Positions 21,100-31,362 of a stretch of DNA of 64,000 nt are shown one piece after another. The DNA comes from Symsagittifera roscoffensis (taxonomy: Eukaryota; Xenacoelomorpha; Acoela; Convolutidae), in contig NC_087068.1 in assembly GCF_963678635.1 (NCBI RefSeq), positions 36,715,436 to 36,779,435 of the forward strand, in the 5' to 3' direction. Numbering within the stretch: the stretch's first letter is position 1; every line of letters begins with the position of its first letter. The position numbers were made by a program, and so were the translations under genes. Below the pieces are notes generated by a model. It worked only from the letters and a program-made list of their open reading frames with translations, was not told where the DNA came from and ran no database searches.

Positions 21100-23200
21100 T
21101 CATATAATCTTACTTTTTGTTCAATAATTTTGACATATTTTTTTAAAAAATGGGAATCCTTGGAAACGAAAATGTGGAAAAATTTCAATGAAAACATGGA
21201 AAAAAGCAGCATGCATTGCAACGAAAATCTGATCGAGGCTAATGTAATGAATGAGAATTCCTGGCCGATTTAAAGATTTTTTCAGACAGCTTTTTTCTCT
21301 AATTTACTTGACCTGAGGATGATAGGGGCTCACGGGAGCCTTAGCTAGAAAAATCTACTGCTTTTGTAAAATTTATTTTTTAAGGTTTCAAAAAATCAAA
21401 AGATTAACATTGTTATAGTAACAGTGGTTAAAGCGAGGAGTCCAGTAACCTCATATTCCGCCAAAATCTTGAAAATTTTCTAGATATGGAATAGAAAAGG
21501 ATAAAAAAGATGATTAGAGTTGATTTGACTAAAATTAAACTCAATATGCGTTACCTTTTTCAATAAGAACACGTTACTGGACACAAGAAACAACAATATA
21601 ATATGTATAACAATGAAAAAATTTCGTCGAAAATTGTTGTGTCAATTATTAAGCCGAAAACGCTATCAGCGTTCGCAACCTAAATTGTCAAGGAGAGTGT
21701 TTGTTTTAAAAAAGGCCGGTTGTGGGTTCCTTTGTACAATGCCTACGTTCTTAAAAAACTCGCTCAAAAAAAACTTCCTTGATAGGCTGCCCGCTTCATA
21801 ATCTCAAAAGTCAGATGCTGAAAAAGATATCCAAGATCTGATAAATTTTTTAATTGGCAAATTTTCTATTCTTCATTTCAGCAGCAGCCGTGCCAGGGTT
21901 ACAAATGCGACCAACGGCACTGGATGGTGTTGAACCATTGGGAGCCGAATCTATCTTAGAACGCGTTGAATCTATTTACGTCCGCTGTTTCAAAATTTAA
22001 AGTCAAGTCTGCATTTTGATGACAAAATTGGCTATCCTAACTTTTTTTGGTTTCAGTTTCTTGGGCTATTTCAGTTTTTCAACGTTCACACGACCGTTTA
22101 AATAACTCTGATTTGGTTCCAGAAAATGGGGTGGTGAATCAAGATAGCCTTGCTGAGTTCCATCTTGTAACATTATGATAGACCTTCCATGAAAGCTAAC
22201 AATGTTTACTGTACGCGCAACTGGTGTTTATTTACGCGCAACTGGTGTTTACTGTACGCGCAACTGGTATCTAATTAAAAAAACTTGCTTTAACGTTGTT
22301 TCTCAGTTTTTTTTCTAGTTTTAAAAGAGCAAGGATTTTTGATCGTCGGGCTAAATGACGTTTCGAAACGACCGTGCAGCTGTTTCTGCTGCTCAGTTAG
22401 TGGCACACCGAATTTTTTAAAATCCGATTATGATTAAATATTACGCTCGGAGAGGGCCTTGCTTTCAGCGCATTTAGACGTGATGCGTATTAGCGTGTTG
22501 CCTATGGTAATTGTTCTCAACACTCGGACTACTTTTTGAGTATGATCAGTTTTGCGCCAAAAAAAGGTGCTAGGGATGCAGGTATTATTTCATTTCTATT
22601 GAGGTTCATCAGATTAGTAAGCAAGCGTTTTCAGAAAAATAAGTACTGCACTGCCATTCGATTAAACATCAAAGACTTCAAAATTTTGATGAAACTTTTT
22701 TTCGAACTGGTTCCTGATCCTTCGGAAAGGAAATGATTACTTTGTAAAAATCGAGATTGGTAACAGAAACACTATCTAGAATTGTTGAGCTCGCTGTTGC
22801 ATAAACGGCTTGCTGAAGTTGCTTATACATTATAGTTATCAGTTAGCAGCCAGTCTTATCTCTCCCTTTATGTTTTTTTCATCGTTCTTATTCACAGATT
22901 TTTTTCTGCTTGAGATATATCACAGCCTCACTTGAAATTTGAACATGGAGTTTTGGAAGTGAAAAGGTATGTGCTCAATTTATCACAGAGCTCATGTTTG
23001 TAGTTTCTTTGCGTTCGCTTAGTTTTGATTTACCCAAAACACAAGAAAGAAATGAACCTTTTTGTAGCAACCTCTATAGTCAGTTACTTTGTTCGAAATA
23101 TTTTCAAACGAACAAATCCGCGAGTTTTTTGGTACTATCTTGATCACTCGGACATTTGAGATTGCTGTCTTAACACAATTTTCTGGCTCTGGATCATTAC
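21100..23200. other. No gene recognised; one short triple repeat
   Basis: Only short frames. A three-copy repeat of ACGCGCAACTGGT with ~21-22 base spacing lies at 22204-22268. Confidence 0.4.
22204..22268. repeat. Three-copy short tandem repeat
   Basis: ACGCGCAACTGGTRTTTA occurs three times at ~21-22 base spacing. Confidence 0.75.
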
Positions 23201-23398
23201 CTATTGTTGTTTATTTACAGATTTTACATCACCACATATAGGACATCGATACCATTGAGCTTTCCTAGACTTTCTAGGAGAAATGTTTACACAACTGATG
23301 TGATATGATTTAGAACAACTGTCACACCCAGCCAAAGTTATCAGTCCTACAAATTTTAAGCAATCATTAATCGCACATTCTTTGTTGTTTTTCTTCAT
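23201..23398 (-). CDS. PHD-finger ORF, 65 aa
   Basis: An ATG frame with a C4HC3 pattern: C8, C13, C25, C28, H33, C36, aromatic W49, C52, C55. This is the order of a PHD finger (the W two residues before the last Cys pair is typical), although the first Cys pair is spaced x4 instead of x2. PHD fingers read histone tails in host proteins and also occur in ORF1 of CR1-like retroelements. It sits alone: no second domain was seen nearby, and the RT remnant on the same strand is 4.6 kb away. It could be an exon or an ORF1 remnant. Confidence 0.5.
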   Translation of the reverse strand: MKKNNKECAINDCLKFVGLITLAGCDSCSKSYHISCVNISPRKSRKAQWYRCPICGDVKSVNKQQ

Positions 23399-23399
23399 C

Positions 23400-24237
23400 T
23401 CACAGCGTGAGGGAAAAAAGTGATTTTAACTGGAGTTTAGGGTGCTAAACTAACCCATAATATGCGGTTAAAGGGAATTTTGTTGATGAAAAAGACAATT
23501 AAATTAAATTTTAAAATCAAACTATTAAACAAGGTACATCCTCACCCGAGCTCAGCAGGTCCAGCGGTGAACCTTCAGTCTCATCAAACTAGTCTTAGTT
23601 TGATCCTTACCACTAGAAGGTCATTTGAAAGACTTGTCTATGAAATCTTTTGAAGGGCAATTGAACAACATGCGAAAACATTTAACAAACACAACACATC
23701 CAATAAATAATTTTATCAAAAAAATTAGGCTAAATAACATAAATATTTATTTACAAATTAACTGAATTACTAACAGGTTAGGTAAGGCATTTAGTTTTTG
23801 TTTTATTTTTTTAATAGAATTATATTTTTTTAAATTAAATCAGAAGGTCAAAAAGTTGGTCATCAAAACCGATGGTATTTTACTCAACCTTCGAGTTTTC
23901 AAACTACCAGAACACACTTTGAATATCAAAAAGTAGGCAATTGTAAAATAATGTAATTTTCGTTCAACCCATTCCCATTTGAAAACAGTCCTCAGTCTGC
24001 AGGATTCAAATTATCTTTCTCATAGATATGGTCTGAGAACTTTTTGATACTGCTTTTTTCATAGAAAGTAGTTTGATTTGGATCAATCCGAAACTCTCTT
24101 CATCCTAACAACATAACCAGATAAAATTGTAATTTGATTTAAATTTTTCTAAAGTATATACCAAATGGTTGAGAATGCAATAAAATTCTAAACTGAACAA
24201 ATGTTTCGAACAGTTTTGGATATGTTCGTGTTATAAA
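23400..24237. other. No feature recognised
   Basis: AT-rich, only short frames. Confidence 0.3.
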
Positions 24238-24849
24238 GTTTTTAGGTTATGCACAAAAAAGCAAAAATGCAAAAAACGAACAGATATCATGAAAAGTATC
24301 GAATATTTCACCCAATCAAATTTTCAAAATCAACCAGTCAAATCTTTACAACTAATACCAAAATTACCACTAAAACAATGTTACCTTGTTTGATTTAGCC
24401 ACAAATTTCTGAGAATTTCTAAGCTTTGTCATTTTCAAATTTTTCGACTTGTTGCTCAGTTTATGCTCTATTCAGGTCTTTTTCTAAGTTCAAGTAAGTG
24501 TTTCAGTTAAAATTTTTGATTCTGGAACGAGAGATTTAACCTCAACCTCTTTAAACTGTGTTCATCACGCGTGTTAAATACCGAACTCCTTTTTCAAATA
24601 CGCAGCGTTTTTAGGTTATGCACAAAAAAGCAAAAATGCAAAAAACGAACAGATATCATGAAAAGTATCGAATATTTCACCCAATCAAATTTTCAAAATC
24701 AACCAGTCAAATCTTTACAACTAATACCAAAATTACCACTAAAACAATGCTACCTTGTTTGATTTAGCCACAAATTTCTGAGAATTTCTAAGCTTTGTCA
24801 TTTTCAAATTTTTCGACTTGCTCCGAACTCCTTTTTCAAATACGCAGCG
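24238..24849. repeat. Direct repeats of 214 bp and 27 bp
   Basis: 24238-24451 and 24607-24820 are nearly identical (one base change seen, TGTTACC/TGCTACC). CCGAACTCCTTTTTCAAATA plus the following CGCAGCG occurs at 24580-24606 and again at ~24823-24849, flanking the second 214-bp copy. The pattern is that of a partial tandem duplication. Confidence 0.9.
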
Positions 24850-26158
24850 TAAAGTTGCTGGCGAACTGGACGAATATTTCCAATAGAACTCCGTTTTTCT
24901 ACCATCAATACGACAATCGCTGATAAGCTGTCCGATGTGAAATTTTTTTTCTGTTTTCGAAAATTTAAAACAAACATTGGAGTCCAAATTTTTTTCGAAA
25001 ACATGTGGGTCGTTTTTTATGAATCGGAAAAGTACGCTTTCGAATAGAAAAACCAAAATGAATTGGAATAAGTTCTAGTGACATTTCAGTAACTTCTGTG
25101 AAATTAATTTTAATTATCATGTCGTACGCATCACGTCGCATGCGATTGGTACCAAAACATTCGGGTTTTTTGTTCGAAAGCATATATCTCTAACTCGAAA
25201 TTGACTATAAAAAACTTTCAGAAAAATAATCTAATAATCTAATCACTGATTAATTTTTCGTGGTTAAATTGGAAGTCAACCGTGGTCGCCGAACATTTTA
25301 CAAGTGTTGGTTTAGAACTCATTTTCATTAAGAATGAAGAAACAACAGTCCATTTGAATGTAAATATCCTGAGGACGGATTCACTTGCGAACACGTTTGA
25401 AACTCAATTTCATCACTTCAAATTTTTCTTCCAAAACTCTAAAGAATAAAAAGCAATGAGCTGAAAAAAAAAACAGTTTTCCGATTGCAGGGTCAGCTTA
25501 CTAATTTGCAGAATTTTTTGTGTCTCTTTGCTCGGTATAAGCTTTTTATCAGACATTTATCAGGAAGACATTTTAAAAAGTACAATAGTTTTCAAAAAAT
25601 CGCTTCTTGCTCTCTGTTTCATAGCCTAAACAACTTCCATGAAAGCGACAAAACAATTCCAGGTTATCTGGACCGATTTTCCTGCCTTATCTGTTAACAA
25701 AAACTCGTCGAACTAACAAAAAATTTGCGGAGGTTGTTAGAATTGAGCCCACTGAAGTGAACGTAAAGTTCGGCGAGGCAAGTCGTTGTAAAAAACGCGG
25801 TTATCAGCCACAGAATCAGTTTTTTGCCCAATTTGAATCGAAGAAATGACAAATTTTTTGAAGTCAAAAAGCAGAAAATCGTGACAGTTTTCTACTGAAG
25901 AAAAGATGGCACGCATGTTTTTTTCATAAACTACACCACAGAGGGGTGGTACTGCGAATAATGATTTTTCTTATGACAAAGCGTCTCTTATCGAAAACAA
26001 CAACAGCAAAGTCCAGAGCAACTGAAGCTGCACCAGAAACGAGAACTTGAACTAGGTGGAACCCGATCTAAACTATGTTTTATGATTGGATATATTAGAT
26101 ATTTTACCACTGTAAAGTATTTAATATTAACCAATCATGATCCATCTAACTAACAACC
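24850..26158. other. No feature recognised
   Basis: AT-rich with chance frames only. Confidence 0.3.
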
Positions 26159-26530
26159 CACTTATTTGTAAGTGCTGAAATTACTTGTAATTTCAGCACC
26201 AGAGAGATTTGAATTTAACTTAGAAATTAGTTGCCTCTCCAAGAGAACTTCAGCAGCCGCAACAAACCAGTATACCCTAGATCTATTGAGCCTAGCAGAG
26301 ACTAGTTAAACACCCTGAGATTAGTAAGTATAAGAGTAAGATTAGGATCGGTATTAGACTAAGAAGTTGCACGAATCTATCTGGCCGAAAATAAGATAGC
26401 GTGACGAGCAGACGGTGTACCCTATCCGAAATTACTCTATGAGTTAACCACATCGGTCCTAACTCATCTGGTGCGACCATAAGTCTCGAACAAGACCTTA
26501 ATAGCTTAGATTTAACCAAAAATAGATTAG
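26159..26530 (+). repeat. Left terminal inverted repeat with hairpin
   Basis: The terminal CACTTA-TTTG-TAAGTG is itself a short palindrome. It overlaps a 28-base hairpin at 26172-26199: arms GTGCTGAAATTAC and GTAATTTCAGCAC, loop TT. Confidence 0.75.
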
Positions 26531-26554
26531 AATTTAGACAAAACATTTTCCAAA

Positions 26555-26788
26555 ATGTTATACGATGATAATTTAATCGAAATATCTCTACGACTCAATA
26601 GATCAGAGCCGATATTCCGAACGATAACAGAACTACCCAGAATCGTAAGAAGACCTCAAACCAGAGACGACATAAGACAAAGTAGAAACTTGCCATATAG
26701 TTACATGATTGTACGGCAAAAGCCAACACAAACTTTTATATTTAGAATCTTATTAGCAATGAATTTAGATTTTCATTTGCAAACATAA
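26555..26788 (+). CDS. Hypothetical 77-aa ORF just inside the left inverted repeat
   Basis: ATG frame rich in Arg and Ile, containing RTITELPRIVRRPQTRDDIR. It starts about 25 bases inside the left repeat. An acceptor-like ATTTCAG follows near 26820. No family recognised; may be chance. Confidence 0.25.
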   Translation: MLYDDNLIEISLRLNRSEPIFRTITELPRIVRRPQTRDDIRQSRNLPYSYMIVRQKPTQTFIFRILLAMNLDFHLQT

Positions 26789-27275
26789 AATTTTGAAGTT
26801 AATCTTCATAATCATTTCAGGCGCTAAACAAAATTATTAATATACAATAACGATCGATAAAAAGATCTCAGATCGTTTTCTTAAATTCTGCAGTCTTATG
26901 TAAAACATGTTTGAAAAATATTTATTGAAAATCAAAATAAAAATTAGTAGCATGACAATAAATTGTTAGTAATCATTAAATCATCTGTTGTCTCAGCTTC
27001 ATCAGATATACCACGCAATGAAATTCCTGTTCTCGAAGGAAAAAATTTCTTATGAACCTTCATCAAGCTAACAAGTTCTAGTGACTTCCCCAGTTAACTT
27101 TATTCGGGTGTACATACTTTTGCTAATATTTTTTCCTCTTTGTCAACAGTTTCTTTTGATAATTTTTCTATCTTCATTACAATCGAATTACTCACTTCTC
27201 TCTTTTCGCTGATTGGGTTGGATCAACTAAGCCCGATACCTTGTTTTTGTACGTATTTGTCCCAATTGCACACAA

Positions 27276-27350
27276 AATAACAACCCTGTCATATGGTCAA
27301 AATAACACCCCTGTATTAATAACACCCCTGTCAAAATAACACCCCTGTAT
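27276..27350. repeat. Four-copy short tandem repeat
   Basis: AATAACAcCCCTGT occurs four times, separated by short spacers (TATT, CAA). The first copy is slightly diverged. Confidence 0.7.
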
Positions 27351-27429
27351 TATGGCTGCATTTAAATAATCTTCTATTGATATTATTCAGGATCTGTTCC
27401 TGTCAATACCAGTAATGATTCATTTTAAG

Positions 27430-27982
27430 ATATAAAAGATCGATCCATAAGGTATGGATTCATAGTCATCTGTAGTGATTCTGCGGCATTTGGTATTTGA
27501 GAAAAATTCGTAAGTTGTGTTTTTGTTATTTCATGTTGTTGTAAATAATATGGTAATGGGATTTCATTTTGCATTTAAATTGGATGATAACTTTGTGCAT
27601 TTACAGGGTTTTGAGATTGAGTGTTATTATTGTATGACGTTGGGTTATGTCTTGTTTGTCGTATTTTTTGTTTTGTGTATTTGATTCGAAAAGATCTGGT
27701 TGAAAAATAGGATCTGGTTGATCAATGTTCCATTTAATTTTTTTGCTGATTTGCATTGAATCGTTGTTGATTCTGATGATAGTATTCTTCATCTTCTGAG
27801 TAATGTGGTTGATTCCTTATATGGTGTTTGTTTGTCATGTTTTTATTTTGCTGAAAAAATGGATAACTTTCATTGGGGCCCAGTGTAGCTCGTGGTTGAT
27901 CGTTAAAAAATGCTGTGTGAGAAGCTTGTTGTGGTACGTTTTGCTTATAGTTTTTGGTTTGTTTTTGGTTTTGACTATACAT
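27430..27982 (-). pseudogene. Decayed Gln/Asn-rich protein frame
   Basis: The frame at 27734-27982 (82 codons) is dominated by Q, N, Y and K. The same composition continues in a second frame (27601-27792, e.g. QPDPIFQPDLFESN) and then a third (~27430-27620, e.g. NNNTQSQNPVNAQSYHPI, then MQNEIPLPYYLQQHEI). This suggests one ~180-codon protein broken by two shifts. It resembles low-complexity Gag-like or prion-like sequence; no domain is recognised. Confidence 0.4.
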
Positions 27983-28060
27983 ATTGGGGGTTTTTGTTGT
28001 TTTGGATATTGAGAAAAAATTTTAATTGTGATCTGAGAAGTTGTTTCTTTTAGACGTCTT

Positions 28061-28549
28061 TTATTTATTTGTTTGTCTTGATGTCGTTAATGGTTTAAAT
28101 GTTTGATAGTCCAATTGTGAATATTTGGAATAACGGAAAGTCTTACTGTAGATTGTATTGTTGTTTGTGGAAATGATGCGTTTTTGTTTCTTGGAGTTGT
28201 AAGTGTGAGATGAATGGGGAAAATGCTTTGTTGCGTTATTGTTGGCTTTTTTTTCATTTATTTTTTCATTTACGAATTGTGATTGAGTTTGAATATCTTG
28301 TTGTGTAAGATTTCTTGTTCTATTTAAATTTTCTTGTATATTAATGAATGTAGAATTTAAGGCAGTGTTTCCTGTTCTGTCAGTGAATAATGCAATATAA
28401 TTTAAAGGTGTTGCAACAATAGTAAGCGGAGTTATTCTAATGTAATCATTGTTGATCGAAATTGTGGTAACTGCTTGACTTGATATTTCAGTTGGTATAT
28501 TAAAAAAAAGGATGAGTCCAATCAGGGTCTCAAGCATAATCTGTTTCAT
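28061..28549 (-). CDS. Hypothetical 162-aa protein with N-terminal hydrophobic segment
   Basis: ATG frame whose first ~24 residues (MKQIMLETLIGLILFFNIPT) look like a signal peptide or signal anchor. Residues 25-100 are Thr/Asn/Ile-rich with several N-x-S/T sites, then the tail is Lys/Asn/Ser-rich. The start overlaps the preceding frame by 20 bases. I see no match to a known family. It could be a secreted or virion-type surface protein, but AT-rich composition can mimic this. Confidence 0.4.
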   Translation of the reverse strand: MKQIMLETLIGLILFFNIPTEISSQAVTTISINNDYIRITPLTIVATPLNYIALFTDRTGNTALNSTFINIQENLNRTRNLTQQDIQTQSQFVNEKINEKKANNNATKHFPHSSHTYNSKKQKRIISTNNNTIYSKTFRYSKYSQLDYQTFKPLTTSRQTNK

Positions 28550-28748
28550 CTGCCATTACAGTTTCATCGTCTGAATTTTGTAGTAGAAAATTTTTTTTTG
28601 ATAGTGCTATGAGATCAATGTTATGGACAAAATAATCAATTAGAAACCATGCTAGTATTTTTTCTAAATCGTGTTTAACATTTTGTGATATTTCATTACT
28701 AGTGAGATTTTCGCGGATTGTATTTAAAAATCTTTGAAAAAAAAACAA
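28530..28748 (-). CDS. Hypothetical 72-codon frame upstream of the 162-aa ORF
   Basis: Open frame (first start-like codon TTG) containing NVKHDLEKILAWFLIDYFVHN and an acidic end. Its TGA is inside the first codons of the next ORF. A GTAAGT donor-like site lies just upstream on this strand, so it might be an exon. Unknown function. Confidence 0.3.
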   Translation of the reverse strand: MFFFQRFLNTIRENLTSNEISQNVKHDLEKILAWFLIDYFVHNIDLIALSKKNFLLQNSDDETVMADETDYA

Positions 28749-29323
28749 ATTTCTTGTCTCACAGTTGTATGTCGGGATGTTTGAGTTGGTGACTTACTTT
28801 GTGTTTCTTTCAATTATAGTACGGATAGATAGCTATAGATGATTGAAAATACATCGTTTGTGAATTTCGAGTTTGCTGTTTGTGAATTTTGGTGTTGTAT
28901 TTTTCTCATTTAATGTGTAAAATTTTTTGAGAATTCTATATCTATATCGTCTGTTTGTGTTTAGTGTATTATGTGATTTGATTTTGGTGATTGCAATTTT
29001 GATTGTAAATATACCATAGTATGATTTGATATTACATATATCTTAGGGATAGTGGTCAAGGATTTGTCGTTTTATTCTTACTTCAGGAAATTCTTGTTTA
29101 CATGGGCTATTTCCTTTTTTTTCGAATAAGTTTACAATAAAGTTGTAACAAAATTTTACCCCGGGCGGGATCATTTTGTGTTTTTAAGAAAAATGGGAGT
29201 ATCGAGTTATCGTCGAAACTTTCCTTGTATTCGATCATGTTTTATTTTATAAAACTGTTAGTGTGTAACATTCAATATATCTTATTGGTTGATTCCAAAT
29301 TAAGAGACGTATTGACTTGTTGA

Positions 29324-29527
29324 TTAATTTTTTTCGCGTTTTCGTTTTATTGATGATGATTTTGTAGCTTCTGAGTCGGAAAAATGTATTTGGTCGTCTA
29401 TCGGGTTATTTTTATTAATCGAATCTTTTAAATTTTGAAGTTCTTGTATTGTGTTTTTATCTGACTCTGAGACTGCGTTACTTCGTTTTGAAAATTTTCT
29501 TATTATAATTTGTTTTTTGTTTTGTTA
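29324..29527 (-). CDS. C-terminal fragment of a Ser/Lys-rich frame
   Basis: An open stretch without an ATG. It encodes SESDKNTIQELQNLKDSINK, then FSDSEATKSSSIKRKREKN and a stop. The basic KRKRE end is nuclear-localisation-like. It looks protein-like rather than random, but its 5' part is not found. Confidence 0.3.
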
Positions 29528-30218
29528 TTATGAATGTCTTTTTTCGTGTTTGTCTTTTTGACCTATTTTATCTTATTATTTGTCTGTGTGGTGTGATTAC
29601 TAGGTCGTATCGGTTGTTTTTTTTAAACAATTATGAATAACAATTGTTCGTTTACTAGCTAGTTTGTCTCTTGACATAAGGTTTAGGATGATGGTTGCAA
29701 TATTTCGGGACTAGAGCTTTTAATTTCCTAAACTGTTAGTACTTACGGTTTTTGTGTGGTTATCTTAACTTGGGGCATAGATTGTCGAAGTTGACGGTTT
29801 GGAGAGAGAGTATATTAATTCCTGAGAATGATTTTTTGTTCTCGTGATTAAGTTTTAATCTATGAGTTATCTATTTAATCTTACCTAGGGGTTGTGATTT
29901 GTGGTCGAGGGTTGGAGAATAGTAAATCAATCCGCAAGGTTTAGGTATAATTAGAACACAAGTAGATCGTTGGATACTTATTTGTGACTTACTAGTTTGT
30001 TAAAGGTTTCAGCCGGGTCATCTAAGAGGAAGGGCTCAAATGAAGGATGAGTAACCAAAGTTCTTCACTGTATAGCTTAATTAAAATGGTCAGTTTGTTT
30101 TCAAAAACTTCTATTAGTCCTGGGTCGTTTATATGGGTTGGGTAATGAATCGACGTTTGAGGTCGTTAGACACTTTTAAAATTATGAGATGGGGAGAAAA
30201 AAATTGTTCTGATTTGAT

Positions 30219-30357
30219 CCAAGGAAAGCCTTGATGATCAGTAATAAAATAAGTTAAACTTAGGTTTGATTTCAAATGGAATATCCAAGGGAAGCCTTGA
30301 TGATCGGTTTAATAAATAAAAGTGGGATATTGAAAGCTAGCATAAGCCTTGATAAAT
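30219..30357. repeat. Repeated CCAAGGraAGCCTTGATGATC motif
   Basis: Two near-identical copies at ~30219-30240 and ~30285-30305 and a partial third (AAGCCTTGAT) at ~30346. Each contains a small CAAGG/CCTTG stem. Confidence 0.6.
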
Positions 30358-30929
30358 TTTAATTCAAAAGTTTCCAGTTAAAGAAAATTTAAAAGTTACG
30401 GTTTTGTTGATACTAGTTTTTTGAATTTCTGCTGTTATGTTTTCGGTGATAAAGTTGGGATGAGCAAAATTAGATAGTTAGTTTTTAAAAGTAACAAAGA
30501 TTTTTTTACTAACTAATTTTTGTATTTTGTATCTAATAAGTTATTTATTGTAAAATTGGTTTACTGCAGATTTTTCGGAGGAACGACTTGTGCTCTTTTT
30601 ATCAAACGTTACTGTATAGATAGTTGGTTTAGCACCACTTAGGTTGTTGAAGAACTTTTCTTCAAATTATTTTCAACAAATTAAAATTCAAAATTTACTG
30701 AATAAAGTACTCTTGTTCCGGTTTCCGTCGTAGTATCATGTAGCAGAGTGGTCCGATTCCTGATTGTCTTTCGCGCCACGTTCTTGGTCTTCTTTCAATA
30801 CCTGGTATTTCTGATATTGTTTGAAAATTTGGCTTAAGCTTATTGAGATGTAGAGACAATTGTATTAAATAGCTATTCTGCCTAGCATTTTAGCAATTTT
30901 GCAATTGTCTAATTCTAAGAATTTTTTTT

Positions 30930-31268
30930 CTAAATCTAAATTAGTTAAGGTCTTTTTCGAGACTTTTGGTCGCACCAGATGGGTTATGACCTATTGGTGA
31001 TATTCATACAGTAATTTCAGATAAGGTACACCGTCTGCTCGTCACGCTATCTTATGTTCGGCCGGATAGATTCGTGTAACTTCTTAGTCTAATACCGATG
31101 ATCCCAATCTTACTGTTATATCTCCTAGTCTCAATAAATCTAGTGTATACTTTTTTAGGCGAGTTAGTTCTTGGATTTTATCCAGAAGGAGAACAAGTGT
31201 CTTCAAAGTTTTATTTAAATTGTTTTGGTGCTGAAACTACAAGTAGTTTCAGCACTTACAAATAAGTG
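30930..31268 (-). repeat. Right terminal inverted repeat with hairpin
   Basis: Inverted relative to the left repeat. Its hairpin at 31228-31255 has arms GTGCTGAAACTAC and GTAGTTTCAGCAC and loop AA. An A-T pair of the left stem is a C-G pair here, so both sides changed together. Confidence 0.75.
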
Positions 31269-31362
31269 TTAATATAAGAGATGGAATATGATTGGTTGGT
31301 TATAAATATTTTGTAGTGATATTCAATAATAAATATAATTTGTCTATAAATTCTAGTATAGA

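Larger units (their letters stand above)
26159..31268. mobile_element. 5.1 kb unit with long terminal inverted repeats and hairpin tips, family unknown
   Basis: The two ends are inverted copies. Both begin CACTTATTTGTAAGTGCTG and contain a 13-bp-arm hairpin. Similarity continues inward for ~370 bases: for example GTGACGAGCAGACGGTGTAC near 26400 is matched by its complement near 31030-31050, and CATCTGGTGCGACCA near 26465 by its complement near 30975. Identity looks like ~80%, so the unit is old. The interior has decayed frames mostly on the - strand. No transposase, RT, integrase, Rep or polymerase motif was recognised. No clear target site duplication is seen. It could be a foldback transposon, a non-autonomous derivative, or an integrated small linear DNA element. 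Confidence 0.6.

Noticed and set aside
26159-31268. Endogenous small linear DNA virus (parvovirus-like) on the strength of hairpin-tipped inverted ends
   Set aside because: No Rep/NS1 helicase or capsid motif was seen in any frame; kept only as an untested alternative.
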